46,158 nucleotides of DNA from the NCBI GenBank assembly GCA_964537285.1, contig CAZHZT010000036.1:1-46158 (forward strand). The letters are read 5' to 3'. This DNA is from CAZHZT01 sp964537285 (lineage in GTDB: Bacteria > Bacteroidota > Bacteroidia > Chitinophagales > Saprospiraceae). The notes under the pieces are model-generated. The model saw nothing but the letters and a program-made list of their open reading frames with translations, was not told the DNA's origin and made no database searches. The position numbers and the translations under genes were made by a program. Of the stretch, positions 1 through 8,066 are shown in pieces. The stretch's first letter is position 1; each line of letters opens with the position of its first letter.

Positions 1-352
1 ATAAACTCGCCTCCTTACGTCGGCTCAAACAGTATTCATTTTTTAACGGCTGCCGGCCTGTCAAAAAGCTAAATTGAATAAGGCCGATCCTAATATATTG
101 ATTTATAGCATTTATTATTAATTGCAGCGATTCTCGCTTTGAAAAATAAACGCGCCTAAGTCGCGAAACTTTTTTGAGAGGGAGGCCTAAAGGGCTATTT
201 TGCGAAGCAAAATAGCCCTTTAGGCCTCCCTCAAAAGAAAATATCGCCGCGAAGCGGCGTAAATTTGGTTTTGGATTTCCAAAACGAGAATTGCTGATTA
301 TTGTGACAATATGAAAGTTCTTAAAATTCAGGATGAATAATGTTAATAGAAC
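1..352. other. Intergenic stretch with nested inverted repeats
   Basis: I see no credible gene here. The stretch holds a long hairpin (178-232), a small perfect hairpin CGCCGC-GAA-GCGGCG (245-259), and an outer imperfect inverted repeat (125-142 against 279-296, 15 of 18 matching). It lies downstream of the minus-strand gene that ends at 353, so part of it may serve as that gene's 3' untranslated region. Confidence 0.6.
178..232. repeat. Long perfect hairpin with GAA loop
   Basis: Arms 178-203 and 207-232 are perfectly complementary (26 bp) around the triloop GAA at 204-206. With a 2-nt bulge the pairing extends into the T-rich and A-rich flanks, giving a terminator-like shape on either strand. 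A second, smaller hairpin with the same C-GAA-G loop follows at 245-259. A similar long hairpin with the same loop lies at 9902-9964. Confidence 0.8.
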
Positions 353-1840
353 TTACTCCTTATCTAACACCGCGCTGCTGATTCCAGTTCCCTCAATGAA
401 AACAGCTGAATCGTAGGAAGCATCGCCCTGGTCGGCGATAGCTAGTTTTAGGTGGTAGGTTTCACCCGGTGTGACATCTACCTTGGCGGTCAATACCGTT
501 GAAAAACCATCAAATTGCCAGGCTTCGTAAAGCTTCTTGTTGGTTATGCCGTCGTTTTTCACGTAGAAAGAACTATTCTTTTGATGATTGATGGTACTAA
601 CAGAAACCTGCGTAGAAGAGTTAGGCAATTGAGCTATATTTTTTACCCCGATAAAATAAGGCTCAATAAGTTTGTAATACTTTTGATACTTACTATAGCC
701 AAGGGATTCGCTCATTGCCTTTTTTATCTTCGTTTTTTTCATTGATTTTCCATCAGCAAATGGTTCAACCACTTTGATCACTTTATTGGGGAGGTCTGTC
801 TCCTTTTTGCAGGCAGCCCAGTCTTTTTTTGTTAGTTTAACCTCCTTAGCTTTTTTCAAGCCCTTTCCACTGATGAAGAACCCAAAAATATCGTGATAAG
901 TAAGGTATTCAGGATATTCTTCAGAAGCGAACACATATCTAAAAGACATTTCGTCAGATTCGGCTTTGATATCAAACTCAATGATGCAAGCATCATAAAG
1001 CTTTTTTCCTTCCGGGATCAGGCTAAGCAGGTCTTCATCTTCTACAATAGTAGAAGAACGAGCAGTACTTTCGCGCCCCCAGTTATTAGGACCGACGGCA
1101 TTCTCGATGCTCCCGGTAGTCATGATCAAGCCATTAGACAGACCCGTGATATCTTTTTCTTCCTCGGTGAAATAACCATAGGCCTTAATAAAAGAGCTGC
1201 CATCATCGACATTGAAATTGGAAATTTCTACGCCGCTTCCCTCGAGTTTTTTCACTAGATCTTCTTCAGATTTTACCTTCTCTACCTTTACCAGATCATT
1301 ACTTTTCTGTTGAGGCGTTTCCGGTTGAGGCGTTTTTTCTATGAATTCTTCTTCCTCTTCTTTAGCAACATTATCTTCAAATACCACCTCATCAACTGCT
1401 TCTTTAAGCGGAGCATTGTAAGTAATCACAAAACCGTGGAACATACGCTTGGCCTCCTCTTTAGTTTGGCAAGCCGTCTGCCGGAAGAGTTTTAAGTTGT
1501 GGTCCACCAGGGTTTGCGTTGAGGTACTTAGCAATTCAGCAAGAGCCTGAAGGCGCTTATTGTGCAGTTTCGTATAATCAATATCTTTTGGAAAATCGGA
1601 GTAGTAGTAGGCGATATCAGTAATTGTCCTGTCCGTCAGCACATCAAGTAGTTGTGGGTTCAGCATTTCGAAGCCAGCATAATCCGTCTGCGCATACGTT
1701 TGATTGGTTTGAATATCAAAGGTATAGCGCTCGATGGTTTGTTCTGCGGGCAGGTTAACAAGGGTTTCCTGTTGTCCGAATAATGATAAGGAAAACAGAA
1801 GGCAGAATGCAAAAGCAAAGGGGGAAATTAATGATTGCAT
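353..1840 (-). CDS. Choice-of-anchor L domain secreted protein
   Basis: Secreted protein of about 495 aa. The ATG at 1840 is preferred over the upstream ATG at 1897 because it places a clean signal peptide (hydrophobic core ending LSLFGQQ) at the very N-terminus. Residues ~25-155 are an unrecognised region. Residues ~160-200 are a Glu/Pro/Lys-rich linker with a run of five Glu. The C-terminal ~290 residues match the choice-of-anchor L pattern: TGLSNGLIMTTG, then FRYVFASEEYPEY and DIFGFFISG, then a final strand around YDSAVFIEGTG. Such domains usually belong to surface proteins with a variable C-terminal anchor. No T9SS, LPXTG or other sorting tail is visible here, because the protein ends ~10 residues after the domain. 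Function unknown; probably exported to the periplasm or surface. Confidence 0.8.
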   Translation of the reverse strand: MQSLISPFAFAFCLLFSLSLFGQQETLVNLPAEQTIERYTFDIQTNQTYAQTDYAGFEMLNPQLLDVLTDRTITDIAYYYSDFPKDIDYTKLHNKRLQALAELLSTSTQTLVDHNLKLFRQTACQTKEEAKRMFHGFVITYNAPLKEAVDEVVFEDNVAKEEEEEFIEKTPQPETPQQKSNDLVKVEKVKSEEDLVKKLEGSGVEISNFNVDDGSSFIKAYGYFTEEEKDITGLSNGLIMTTGSIENAVGPNNWGRESTARSSTIVEDEDLLSLIPEGKKLYDACIIEFDIKAESDEMSFRYVFASEEYPEYLTYHDIFGFFISGKGLKKAKEVKLTKKDWAACKKETDLPNKVIKVVEPFADGKSMKKTKIKKAMSESLGYSKYQKYYKLIEPYFIGVKNIAQLPNSSTQVSVSTINHQKNSSFYVKNDGITNKKLYEAWQFDGFSTVLTAKVDVTPGETYHLKLAIADQGDASYDSAVFIEGTGISSAVLDKE

Positions 1841-1942
1841 TTCCTGTGTTTTAAAGGGTTTTGAAATGTAGTGAAATGAATTAAGAAATAATTGCATGTA
1901 AATATAGTTGGTTTTTGTTAAAAGTGCAAGTTTTTCGCTTAA

Positions 1943-1983
1943 CGGGAAACTAGAAACGGTTAACGGTTAACGGTTAACGGGTA
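1943..1983. repeat. Heptamer tandem repeat (CGGTTAA)
   Basis: About three copies of the 7-bp unit CGGTTAA, flanked by the related words AACGGGAAAC and AACGGGTAAG. It lies between the subtilase terminator and the choice-of-anchor L gene. The GGGAAAC flavour resembles the array at 4015-4070. Confidence 0.75.
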
Positions 1984-2030
1984 AGGAGGGGATGCAAAAA
2001 CTGTGCCGGGGTGTTTTTATTAGAGGGAGT

Positions 2031-2076
2031 AAAAAAAGAAGCGCGGTTTGGATTCCCGAATCGCTCTTCTTTTTTT
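2031..2076 (-). terminator. Rho-independent terminator of the subtilase gene
   Basis: On the minus strand, A-rich DNA leads into GAAGAGCG, an inner GATTC/GAATC stem, then CGCGCTTC followed by seven T. The stem has one mismatch. It starts just downstream of the subtilase stop codon. The matching A and T runs on the two sides could also let it work in the opposite direction. Confidence 0.75.
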
Positions 2077-2090
2077 AATTTTTTATTTCA

Positions 2091-3734
2091 TTACCGCATA
2101 AACATAAATTTCTTCGACTCAATCCCATTCGAATTCTCAATGACCAGGTAGTAAATCCCTGGTGAAAGCCCCGAAACATTAATCTCAAACGTATTTTCTC
2201 CAAAGCGGTTGGGGAAGTAAGTGGTGCGGTAGAGTTGCTGCCCAAGCATATTGTAGATGCTCAGATCATGCTCATTAAACTCCGAAAAGGTAAATTCAGC
2301 ATTGAGGATGTCTTTAGTAGGGTTGGGGTATAAGTTGTTAATGCTCAATGCCCCTGTTTTGCCACCACAAAACTCTTGTAACAAGCCAAGGCTGTTATTC
2401 ACATTCAGGCGGCCACCCGTTGTGGTAAAGTCTTGCAGGTCTTCCACGGGATCAACGCCCTTGAGGATAAACTCTTTAACCGCTAAAGCCATCCCGGCAG
2501 GATCAACGTGCACGCTGTCGATGAATTCCTGGCATTGGGCACTGTACAGAAGCGCTATAGCTCCGGTTACTTGAGGAGCGGCAAAAGAAGTTCCCTGAGT
2601 TCTTCCAAAAGTATCTATAGTGGTGGAAGTATAAATCTGTTCTCCTGGTGCGCCTAAATCTACAGATTCAGCGCCGAAAGCCGCGCTGCTAACTTTTTGC
2701 TCTCCTTCAATGGAATTTGACGGATTGGTCGTGGCTGTTACGGCAATCAAATAGTCACTGGCGCAGGTGCCCGGGAGGTCGCCCAGTAATTCCGCATTAA
2801 TATCGCCATTGGCAACAGCGCCCACGCTTAAAACGCCATAGAAACCCAAGGTATCAATAGCATCATTCCACATTTGATAAAAGTCATTTTCATCGCAAAA
2901 AACGCGATCAATCCCAAAAGAAGAATTAAAGGCAACGACAAAAGCTCCTTCGGCTCCTTGTGTCTCATTATACCGTTGACGCATATCGGCCGCATAGTAA
3001 TACGATTGATAAATGCGGCTAAGAGGCAGGCCTTGTGGATCATTAAAGCTGAGCAGCATGGTCTTGACATTCCAATTCACGCCGCTGCCTTGACGATTAT
3101 TATTTCCACGAGCAGCCATCACCCCTACAACTTCCGTACCGTGGTCATCGGGAGCGTGTTCATCTGAGTTTTCTTTGAAGTTGAAGCCCAGATAATCATC
3201 TTCCCAGCCATTATCGTCATCATCTTCTCCATTATCGGGTATTTCGAAGTGATTTATCCAAAGATTCTCTGCCAGATCCGGATGATTGCTTTGGTAGCCT
3301 GCATCAAAAACCCCAATAACGATCGTATCGCCAGCAATTGTAAGGCCTCCGGTGGTGACATCCCATGCCTCGGGAGCATCAATGACGTTTAGGTGCCATT
3401 GCTGGTTGAATTCAGGATCATCGGGATCCGTATTTCGGCTTTGAGCCCAGAGGTTAGGGTGGGCATCATCAATTTCGGGTAGCTCAAGGAAGGCGATCCA
3501 ATCTGATACTTGATCGGCATCATAAGCAAAGACATAAATATTACGCTTCGCAGAGATAGGGTAGGCTAGGCTTAGAACATCATTGGAGCGTGCATTATTG
3601 ACTTTCCCGAGAAATGTATTGACTTCGACCCCTTTCTCAAGGCGAACAATGAGTTCTCCTTCAATGATTTCCTGACCGTATGACCAGGTACTGACAAATA
3701 ATACCGTGAAGGCTGCCAAAAAAAGATTTTTCAT
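2091..3734 (-). CDS. S8 family serine peptidase (subtilase) with T9SS type A sorting domain
   Basis: Secreted subtilisin-like protease of 547 aa. A signal peptide covers residues 1-20 (ends SWSYGQ). The catalytic triad is visible in canonical contexts: Asp144 in VFDAGYQSNHPDL, His198 in DDHGTEVVGVMAARG and Ser383 in GTSFAAPQVTGAIALL. The region between signal and catalytic domain (~21-120) may act as a propeptide. An Asp-rich insert (~167-181) follows the first motif and could bind calcium. The last ~80 residues start with LYPNPTKD and end FMFMR, the pattern of the class A T9SS C-terminal domain, so export across the outer membrane and surface attachment or release are expected. It is transcribed alone; a terminator follows. 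Confidence 0.93.
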   Translation of the reverse strand: MKNLFLAAFTVLFVSTWSYGQEIIEGELIVRLEKGVEVNTFLGKVNNARSNDVLSLAYPISAKRNIYVFAYDADQVSDWIAFLELPEIDDAHPNLWAQSRNTDPDDPEFNQQWHLNVIDAPEAWDVTTGGLTIAGDTIVIGVFDAGYQSNHPDLAENLWINHFEIPDNGEDDDDNGWEDDYLGFNFKENSDEHAPDDHGTEVVGVMAARGNNNRQGSGVNWNVKTMLLSFNDPQGLPLSRIYQSYYYAADMRQRYNETQGAEGAFVVAFNSSFGIDRVFCDENDFYQMWNDAIDTLGFYGVLSVGAVANGDINAELLGDLPGTCASDYLIAVTATTNPSNSIEGEQKVSSAAFGAESVDLGAPGEQIYTSTTIDTFGRTQGTSFAAPQVTGAIALLYSAQCQEFIDSVHVDPAGMALAVKEFILKGVDPVEDLQDFTTTGGRLNVNNSLGLLQEFCGGKTGALSINNLYPNPTKDILNAEFTFSEFNEHDLSIYNMLGQQLYRTTYFPNRFGENTFEINVSGLSPGIYYLVIENSNGIESKKFMFMR

Positions 3735-4069
3735 TTTAGTACTTTATTCGTTTATATGATTATAACTCTATTAAACCAAATATGAGTCATCTAATATGAT
3801 ACGCGAAACTCATAAAATCAAAACGTTCAGATGGTTTCACCTCTTTCTTTTTGTTGTACATGAGCGTCGGAGACGCTCACGTACAGTGTTTCTTAAGTCT
3901 ATTTTCCTGACCAACTTCTAATTGATTTGCCCGTAACTTTTTTAAAATAAAGTCTAATGGTCTGAAAAAACTTCTCAAAAGCTTTATCCCAATAGCTCAT
4001 CTTCCCCGTTCCTTCGTTCCCCGTTTCCCGTTTCCCGTTTCCCGTTTCCCGTTTTCCCGTTTTCCCGTT
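3735..4069. other. Intergenic stretch, subtilase leader side
   Basis: No gene seen. It contains the upstream region of the subtilase, a hairpin at 3855-3885 and the CCCGTTT array at 4015-4070. No convincing Bacteroidota-type promoter (TTTG plus TAnnTTTG) could be placed by eye. Confidence 0.5.
3855..3885. repeat. Hairpin with GGA loop
   Basis: Arms 3855-3868 and 3872-3885 pair over 14 bp with one mismatch around GGA. There is no clear T tract. It sits ~120 bp upstream of the subtilase start and ~185 bp beyond the stop of the metal-receptor gene, so it could be a terminator or processing site for that gene. Confidence 0.55.
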
Positions 4070-4070
4070 T
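4015..4070. repeat. CCCGTTT/CCCGTTTT tandem repeat
   Basis: About seven copies of a 7-8 bp unit (CCCGTTT, becoming CCCGTTTT near the gene). The array abuts the stop codon of the minus-strand gene at 4070, so transcripts of that gene would run straight into AAACGGG repeats. Confidence 0.85.
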
Positions 4071-4858
4071 TAGTTGAACTCTTTTTTCAAATTAATAAAA
4101 TAATCTGCGCTAAAGAGCAAACGGTTCCCATACCATGAAAATAATTCTCCGTCGACGATTTTTATGACAGCTTTTGGACAAATATATTGAAATTGCTCAA
4201 AGTGCTTTTCTTTAAATGGGAAAGGTTCTGATGACAGGAATAGAGCATCAGGTTTGGCAGCATTGAGTTGTTCTTCATTAATTTCCGGATATCGTTGAAG
4301 ATGTGCAAAGGCGTTTTCGAAACCGGCTTTTTGCAGCATTTCGTTAATGAAAGTGTCTGAAGCGGCTACCATCATTGGATCTTTCCAAATAAAATAAGCT
4401 ATTTTAGGCTTTTGAGTGGATGTTGGGATTTTGGCAAAGCCGTTCCTTATTTTATAAATCAGTTGCTCAGCTTGCTCTTTTTTATGAGTTATGGCTCCGA
4501 TATTGTCGATCATGTCCAGTGCATCTTCCAAATTTTTAATATCACTGAGCCAGACGGGATATTTTTCTGCCAGTTGTTCTATTTGTTCTTTGTCATTTTC
4601 TTCTTTATTTCCTATAATGAGGTCTGGTTGAAGTGCCTGAATCCGGTCGAAATGTATTTTCTTAGTGCCTCCGATTCTGGTTTTCACCCTGAATTGTTCC
4701 TCAGGATGTATACAAAACTTTGTGATGCCAACGACTTCTTTCTCCAATCCCAGGTAAAAAAGCAATTCTGTTTGGGAAGGTACCAAGGAGACGATACGTT
4801 TAGGGGGGGAGTCAAGTCTAATGATTCGGCCGAATTGGTCGGTAAAGTGTAGGTGCAT
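4070..4858 (-). CDS. Helical-backbone metal receptor / BtuF-like substrate-binding protein
   Basis: Protein of 262 aa resembling the substrate-binding component of metal-siderophore or cobalamin ABC importers (PF01497 type). Visible family features are the N-terminal PPKRIVSLVPSQTELLFYLGL strand-helix start, the VVGITKFC segment, the middle LQPDLIIGNKEEN strand, the long backbone helix around residues 105-130, and the second-lobe motif LNAAKPDALFLSSEPFPF. It has no signal peptide or lipoprotein box: it begins MHLHFTDQFGRIIRLD and runs directly into the fold. Bacteroidota commonly carry such leaderless homologues, whose ligand is not established. No permease or ATPase gene is adjacent. Ligand identity (vitamin B12, haem, iron-siderophore) cannot be read from the sequence. 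Confidence 0.8.
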   Translation of the reverse strand: MHLHFTDQFGRIIRLDSPPKRIVSLVPSQTELLFYLGLEKEVVGITKFCIHPEEQFRVKTRIGGTKKIHFDRIQALQPDLIIGNKEENDKEQIEQLAEKYPVWLSDIKNLEDALDMIDNIGAITHKKEQAEQLIYKIRNGFAKIPTSTQKPKIAYFIWKDPMMVAASDTFINEMLQKAGFENAFAHLQRYPEINEEQLNAAKPDALFLSSEPFPFKEKHFEQFQYICPKAVIKIVDGELFSWYGNRLLFSADYFINLKKEFN

Positions 4859-5244
4859 GGGTTTGCGCTTTTTTGAATAAACGATGAGATCTAAAATTGA
4901 TTGCGTTTAAACAGTATGGGTTGAAATAAGGTTAATGGTAATTAATTTTTACCTTTGGCGTTTAAATACTCATTAATTTATGTTCCGGAGTATTAAGTTA
5001 CAGAGTACTAAGTAAGTTATGGTTCCAAATAAATACGGAATATGAAATGAGCTAAGTAGGAGTTCAGTAATTTTGAAGTTCCACACAATTTGTCAAAGAA
5101 CGTTTATTTTTATAAAAATTAGGGTAGTGGGGTGAATCCGTTGATACATAGTTTTCAAAGCCCCATTTTAAAAGGTTTGCAAGCAACTATCCACATTTTT
5201 GACCCACTACCAAAATTAGAATTAAGTCTATAAAACAACAACTT
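4859..5244. other. Divergent intergenic region before the FKBP gene
   Basis: This 386-bp stretch lies between divergent genes and must hold the leaders of both. It contains a 32-nt word (5071-5102) that recurs with two mismatches at 41128-41159 as one end of a MITE-like element. It also has an imperfect inverted repeat of the type GGGTAGTGGGGT ... GACCCACTACC (about 5121-5212) just upstream of the FKBP start. A TAnnTTTG word lies at 4950-4957 but lacks a well-spaced -33 partner. Confidence 0.5.
5071..5102. repeat. Solo copy of a dispersed terminal-repeat sequence
   Basis: The 32-nt segment matches 41128-41159 at 30 of 32 positions (core TTCCACACAATTTGTCAAAG). At 41 kb the sequence forms the right arm of a small inverted-repeat element. 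Here only one arm is present, suggesting a remnant or a shared regulatory or processing signal. Confidence 0.7.
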
Positions 5245-5904
5245 ATGCGAATATTATTAACAGCAGTAATGATACTTACTGTTTCAGTATCCATTTTTTC
5301 ACAAAATATAAAATCAAATATGGATTCTATCAGCTACAGTGCGGGGCTTTTGATTGCGAAGAACTTAAAATCGCAAGGAGTGGAAGGTCTTGATCTTAAA
5401 AAAGTTATGGAAGCTATGGAGGACGTTTTCGAGGGAAATGATTTCAAAATACCTATTGAAGAAGCCAGCCAGATATTTCAGCAATTTGCACAGGAAGCGC
5501 AGGCGCGTCAGCAAGAAGTTGCTAAAAAAGAAGGTAAAATGTTTTTAGCCGAAAACGCAAAGCGTCCTGAAGTAAAAGTAACAGAAAGCGGCTTGCAATA
5601 TGAAGTGATCAATTCAGGTGATGGTCGTACACCTAAAGCAACAGACAAGGTGACTACACACTATACGGGGACATTGATCAATGGTACGGTGTTCGATAGT
5701 TCTGTTCAGCGCGGCACGCCGGCTACATTCCCGGTAAATGGGGTGATCCAGGGCTGGCAGGAAGCTCTTCAGTTAATGAAAGAAGGAGATAAGTGGAAAT
5801 TATATATCCCTTTTGATTTGGCTTATGGTGCTCGTGGCGCAGGGAGCTCTATTCCTCCTTATGCGACCTTAATTTTTGAGATTGAGTTGATTAATATCGA
5901 GTAA
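5245..5904 (+). CDS. FKBP-type peptidyl-prolyl cis-trans isomerase (Mip/FkpA-like)
   Basis: Exported prolyl isomerase of 219 aa that would help fold envelope proteins. Residues 1-20 form a signal peptide (ends SVSIFSQ). Residues ~21-110 match the alpha-helical FKBP N-terminal dimerisation segment (DSISYSAGLLIAKNLKSQG onward). Residues ~112-219 are the FKBP domain, with the active-site aromatics and others in place: Tyr140 in HYTGTL, Phe150-Asp151 in TVFDSS, Val167-Ile168 in NGVIQGW, Trp171, Tyr194 in LAYGARG and Phe211. The SSIPPYATLIFEIEL ending is typical. The start is the only sensible one, since it begins the signal peptide. A hairpin terminator fills the gap to the convergent amidase gene. 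Confidence 0.95.
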   Translation: MRILLTAVMILTVSVSIFSQNIKSNMDSISYSAGLLIAKNLKSQGVEGLDLKKVMEAMEDVFEGNDFKIPIEEASQIFQQFAQEAQARQQEVAKKEGKMFLAENAKRPEVKVTESGLQYEVINSGDGRTPKATDKVTTHYTGTLINGTVFDSSVQRGTPATFPVNGVIQGWQEALQLMKEGDKWKLYIPFDLAYGARGAGSSIPPYATLIFEIELINIE

Positions 5905-5907
5905 ATA

Positions 5908-5945
5908 AACATGAGTGATCCCGAATTTTCGGGATCACTCATGTT
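5908..5945. terminator. Bidirectional hairpin between convergent genes
   Basis: Perfect 18-bp arms (5908-5925 and 5928-5945) around a TT loop fill almost all of the 43 bp between the stop codon of the FKBP gene and that of the amidase gene. There is no long T tract. The inner core ATCCCGAATTTTCGGGAT is identical to the core of the palindrome at 45035-45106. Confidence 0.8.
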
Positions 5946-5947
5946 AC

Positions 5948-7057
5948 TTACCCTTCTAGTTCAATGAACGCACCATATACCCAGCGCTCTTCTCCGATTC
6001 GGTACCAGCTATTGAGTTCTTCATAGATGGTTACTTCTGTCCCTTTGGGTATTTTATCAACCAATTCAAAGGTAGTGCCTGCTCCTTTACGCACATTCAG
6101 GAAGTTGGCAACATTAACCACCCCTTTTTGTAATTTCGGAAACTTCACATAAGCTCCGTAAATCCAGCGGGAAGGTTTTATTTTATACCAGTTTCCACTT
6201 TGATTATAAACGGTTACTTCCGTTCCATCCGTTAAAACATCTACTACAGGGTTGCTTACGCCCGGACCGGTACGAACATTTAACCCTTCAGGATCATCGA
6301 CTACAATAGTGGCAGGTGTTTTTTCAAAAATAATATCTACATAACTGAGGTGTGTCCACTTTTCTCTGCCGATGCGGCCCCAGTTGCCATCTCTTTCAAA
6401 GATTTCCACATTATCGCCTTTCTGAAGTACATCTAAAATGCCGTAATGAACACCGGGTCCTAGCCGGGCATTGAGGTTGTTGGTGTTCACCAATCCAGCT
6501 TCATTGGGGAATTCGAAAGGCATATTCATTCCTGTGGCAACATCTTCTTTGAATTTATTCCAATCCGACTCATTGAGCATCATCTTGGGACAGTCTTTGC
6601 CGGTAATATCATAGTGTCGGAAAAGCTGATTAATGTCAAGTTTGTGTTTTTCAAGTAAATGCCTGGCCAGGTCAATAGAGTTTTGGTACGTCTTTTGCCA
6701 ATTCCCATCCGAATTGACACACATTTCAAAACCTATTAAGAAGTAGTTAGGAGTTAGTCCGTCTTCCATGATGGATTCCCCTATTGGACGGTAATATTTA
6801 CCTGCTGCGTGATAAGCAACTTCATTCTCGGGAACGCACTGAACAATGGAATGATCATCTACGACAAAATGCGCAGATGCATAGCGATCGGTATTATTAA
6901 AATAGCTTCTATTCGCGACGGCATCAGCACCCGGGTTGGTGTTGGCTGTCCAATGCGCTACTACCCCTTTCAACTTCCGGATGGAATAGAACTTTTTGTT
7001 TCGAAGGGCGGGTCTCGTTCTTCTGCTGGTCAACAGCATGGGTTTAATCTCCAACAT
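5948..7057 (-). CDS. N-acetylmuramoyl-L-alanine amidase with three SH3 repeats
   Basis: Peptidoglycan hydrolase of 369 aa. The ATG at 7057 is preferred; an in-frame TTG nine codons upstream (7084) is possible. Residues ~28-165 form an Amidase_2 / T7-lysozyme-like domain. The zinc ligands are His35 (GVVAHWTAN), His148 (RHYDITG) and Cys156, with Lys154 two residues before the Cys as in T7 lysozyme. It would cut the bond between N-acetylmuramic acid and L-alanine. Three bacterial SH3 modules follow (~180-230, ~245-300, ~315-369), each with an LNxRxGPG-like start and a W/Y-rich end; these usually bind cell wall. There is no signal peptide, so release would need lysis, a holin or a non-classical route. 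The layout recalls phage endolysins, but no other phage gene is nearby. Confidence 0.9.
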   Translation of the reverse strand: MLEIKPMLLTSRRTRPALRNKKFYSIRKLKGVVAHWTANTNPGADAVANRSYFNNTDRYASAHFVVDDHSIVQCVPENEVAYHAAGKYYRPIGESIMEDGLTPNYFLIGFEMCVNSDGNWQKTYQNSIDLARHLLEKHKLDINQLFRHYDITGKDCPKMMLNESDWNKFKEDVATGMNMPFEFPNEAGLVNTNNLNARLGPGVHYGILDVLQKGDNVEIFERDGNWGRIGREKWTHLSYVDIIFEKTPATIVVDDPEGLNVRTGPGVSNPVVDVLTDGTEVTVYNQSGNWYKIKPSRWIYGAYVKFPKLQKGVVNVANFLNVRKGAGTTFELVDKIPKGTEVTIYEELNSWYRIGEERWVYGAFIELEG

Positions 7058-7388
7058 AGATAATTTTTTTCGGTTCTTCAACAAGTGGAAGGTTGTAAGG
7101 TATAAGCTGAATGGATAGCTCTTTTTCTCGCTTTAGCTTCCAGCTTATACAATACAACGGACCATTTGTCAGAGAAAGGTTTTTTCGTAAATTGCAAATT
7201 TATCAGCAATGCCTATTTAGGAAAAATAACGCGTCTTTGACACAAAGGTTCTTCCTTTCGGAGACTGAAACAAAAATTAGGTTCAACCCAAATTTCATTT
7301 TAAGTCTATCGGTCATTAAAAGTTTTCCGCAAGGCGTTAAAGGAACTTTCAAATAAACATTACTGATTTTCGCCAAGATATAAAATTT
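7058..7388. other. Divergent intergenic region between amidase and trmD
   Basis: No credible gene. It holds an imperfect inverted repeat (7092-7111 with 7139-7158, about 17 of 20 matching) that would form a hairpin in the amidase leader. The remainder is A/T-rich DNA up to the trmD start. Confidence 0.5.
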
Positions 7389-8066
7389 ATGCAAATAGAT
7401 ATCATTTCAGTGCAGCCGGAATTACTGGAAAGTCCGCTTTCACATTCTATAATGAAACGTGCGCAAGAAAAAGGCTTGTTGCGTGTGGAACTGCATAATT
7501 TACGCGAATATGGTTTCGGTAATTACAAACAGATCGATGATTACCAATACGGCGGGGGGGCAGGTATGGTTATGATGCCCGAGCCGATCTTCAAATGTGT
7601 CGAAAACCTGCAAGCTCAACGAAAATACGACGAGATCATCTACACCACTCCTGATGGAGAGGTTTTTAATCAAAAAATAGCGAACCAGCTTTCTCTTTGT
7701 GAAAACATTATCATTTTATGCGGCCATTACAAAGGAGTTGATGAACGTGTACGTGAGCATTTGATCACTAAAGAAATCTCCATTGGTGATTTTGTGCTTT
7801 CTGGGGGGGAGCTTCCGGCGGCTGTCATTGTAGATGCTATCGGACGGTTGCTGCCAGGAGTATTGAATGACGAGACCTCCGCGCTTTTCGATTCTTTTCA
7901 GGATGATCTTCTGGCTCCGCCGGTTTATACGCGCCCTGCAGATTTCAGGGGGTGGAAAGTGCCGGATGTATTGCTTTCGGGGCATGAGGCCAAAATTGAG
8001 GAATGGCGCTATGAGGAGTCCTTGAAGCGGACTAGGGAGCGGCGGCCTGACCTAGACCTGGATTGA
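7389..8066 (+). CDS. trmD: tRNA (guanine(37)-N1)-methyltransferase TrmD
   Basis: Cytoplasmic enzyme of 225 aa that transfers a methyl group from S-adenosylmethionine to N1 of G37, next to the anticodon, preventing +1 frameshifting. Family hallmarks are clear: the N-terminal MQIDIISVQPELLESPL, the DDYQYGGGAGMVMMPEPI loop, and the trefoil-knot SAM-binding segments ILCGHYKGVDERV and SIGDFVLSGGELPA. The DDLLAPPVYTRPADFRGWKVPDVLLSGHEAKIEEWR tail segment carries the catalytic-Asp region. The length is slightly short of the E. coli enzyme but complete. Its last codons and stop lie inside a decamer repeat array (8055-8104), so the C-terminal DLDLD is repeat-encoded. Confidence 0.97.
   Translation: MQIDIISVQPELLESPLSHSIMKRAQEKGLLRVELHNLREYGFGNYKQIDDYQYGGGAGMVMMPEPIFKCVENLQAQRKYDEIIYTTPDGEVFNQKIANQLSLCENIIILCGHYKGVDERVREHLITKEISIGDFVLSGGELPAAVIVDAIGRLLPGVLNDETSALFDSFQDDLLAPPVYTRPADFRGWKVPDVLLSGHEAKIEEWRYEESLKRTRERRPDLDLD

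Noticed and set aside
4950..4957. TACCTTTG as a Bacteroidota -7 promoter element for the FKBP gene
   Set aside because: No TTTG at the usual distance upstream and it lies ~290 bp from the start codon; similar TAnnTTTG words occur elsewhere (for example near 10122) with no partner either.
7203..7394. 63-codon minus-strand frame overlapping the trmD start
   Set aside because: It overlaps a certain gene start and has no family features.
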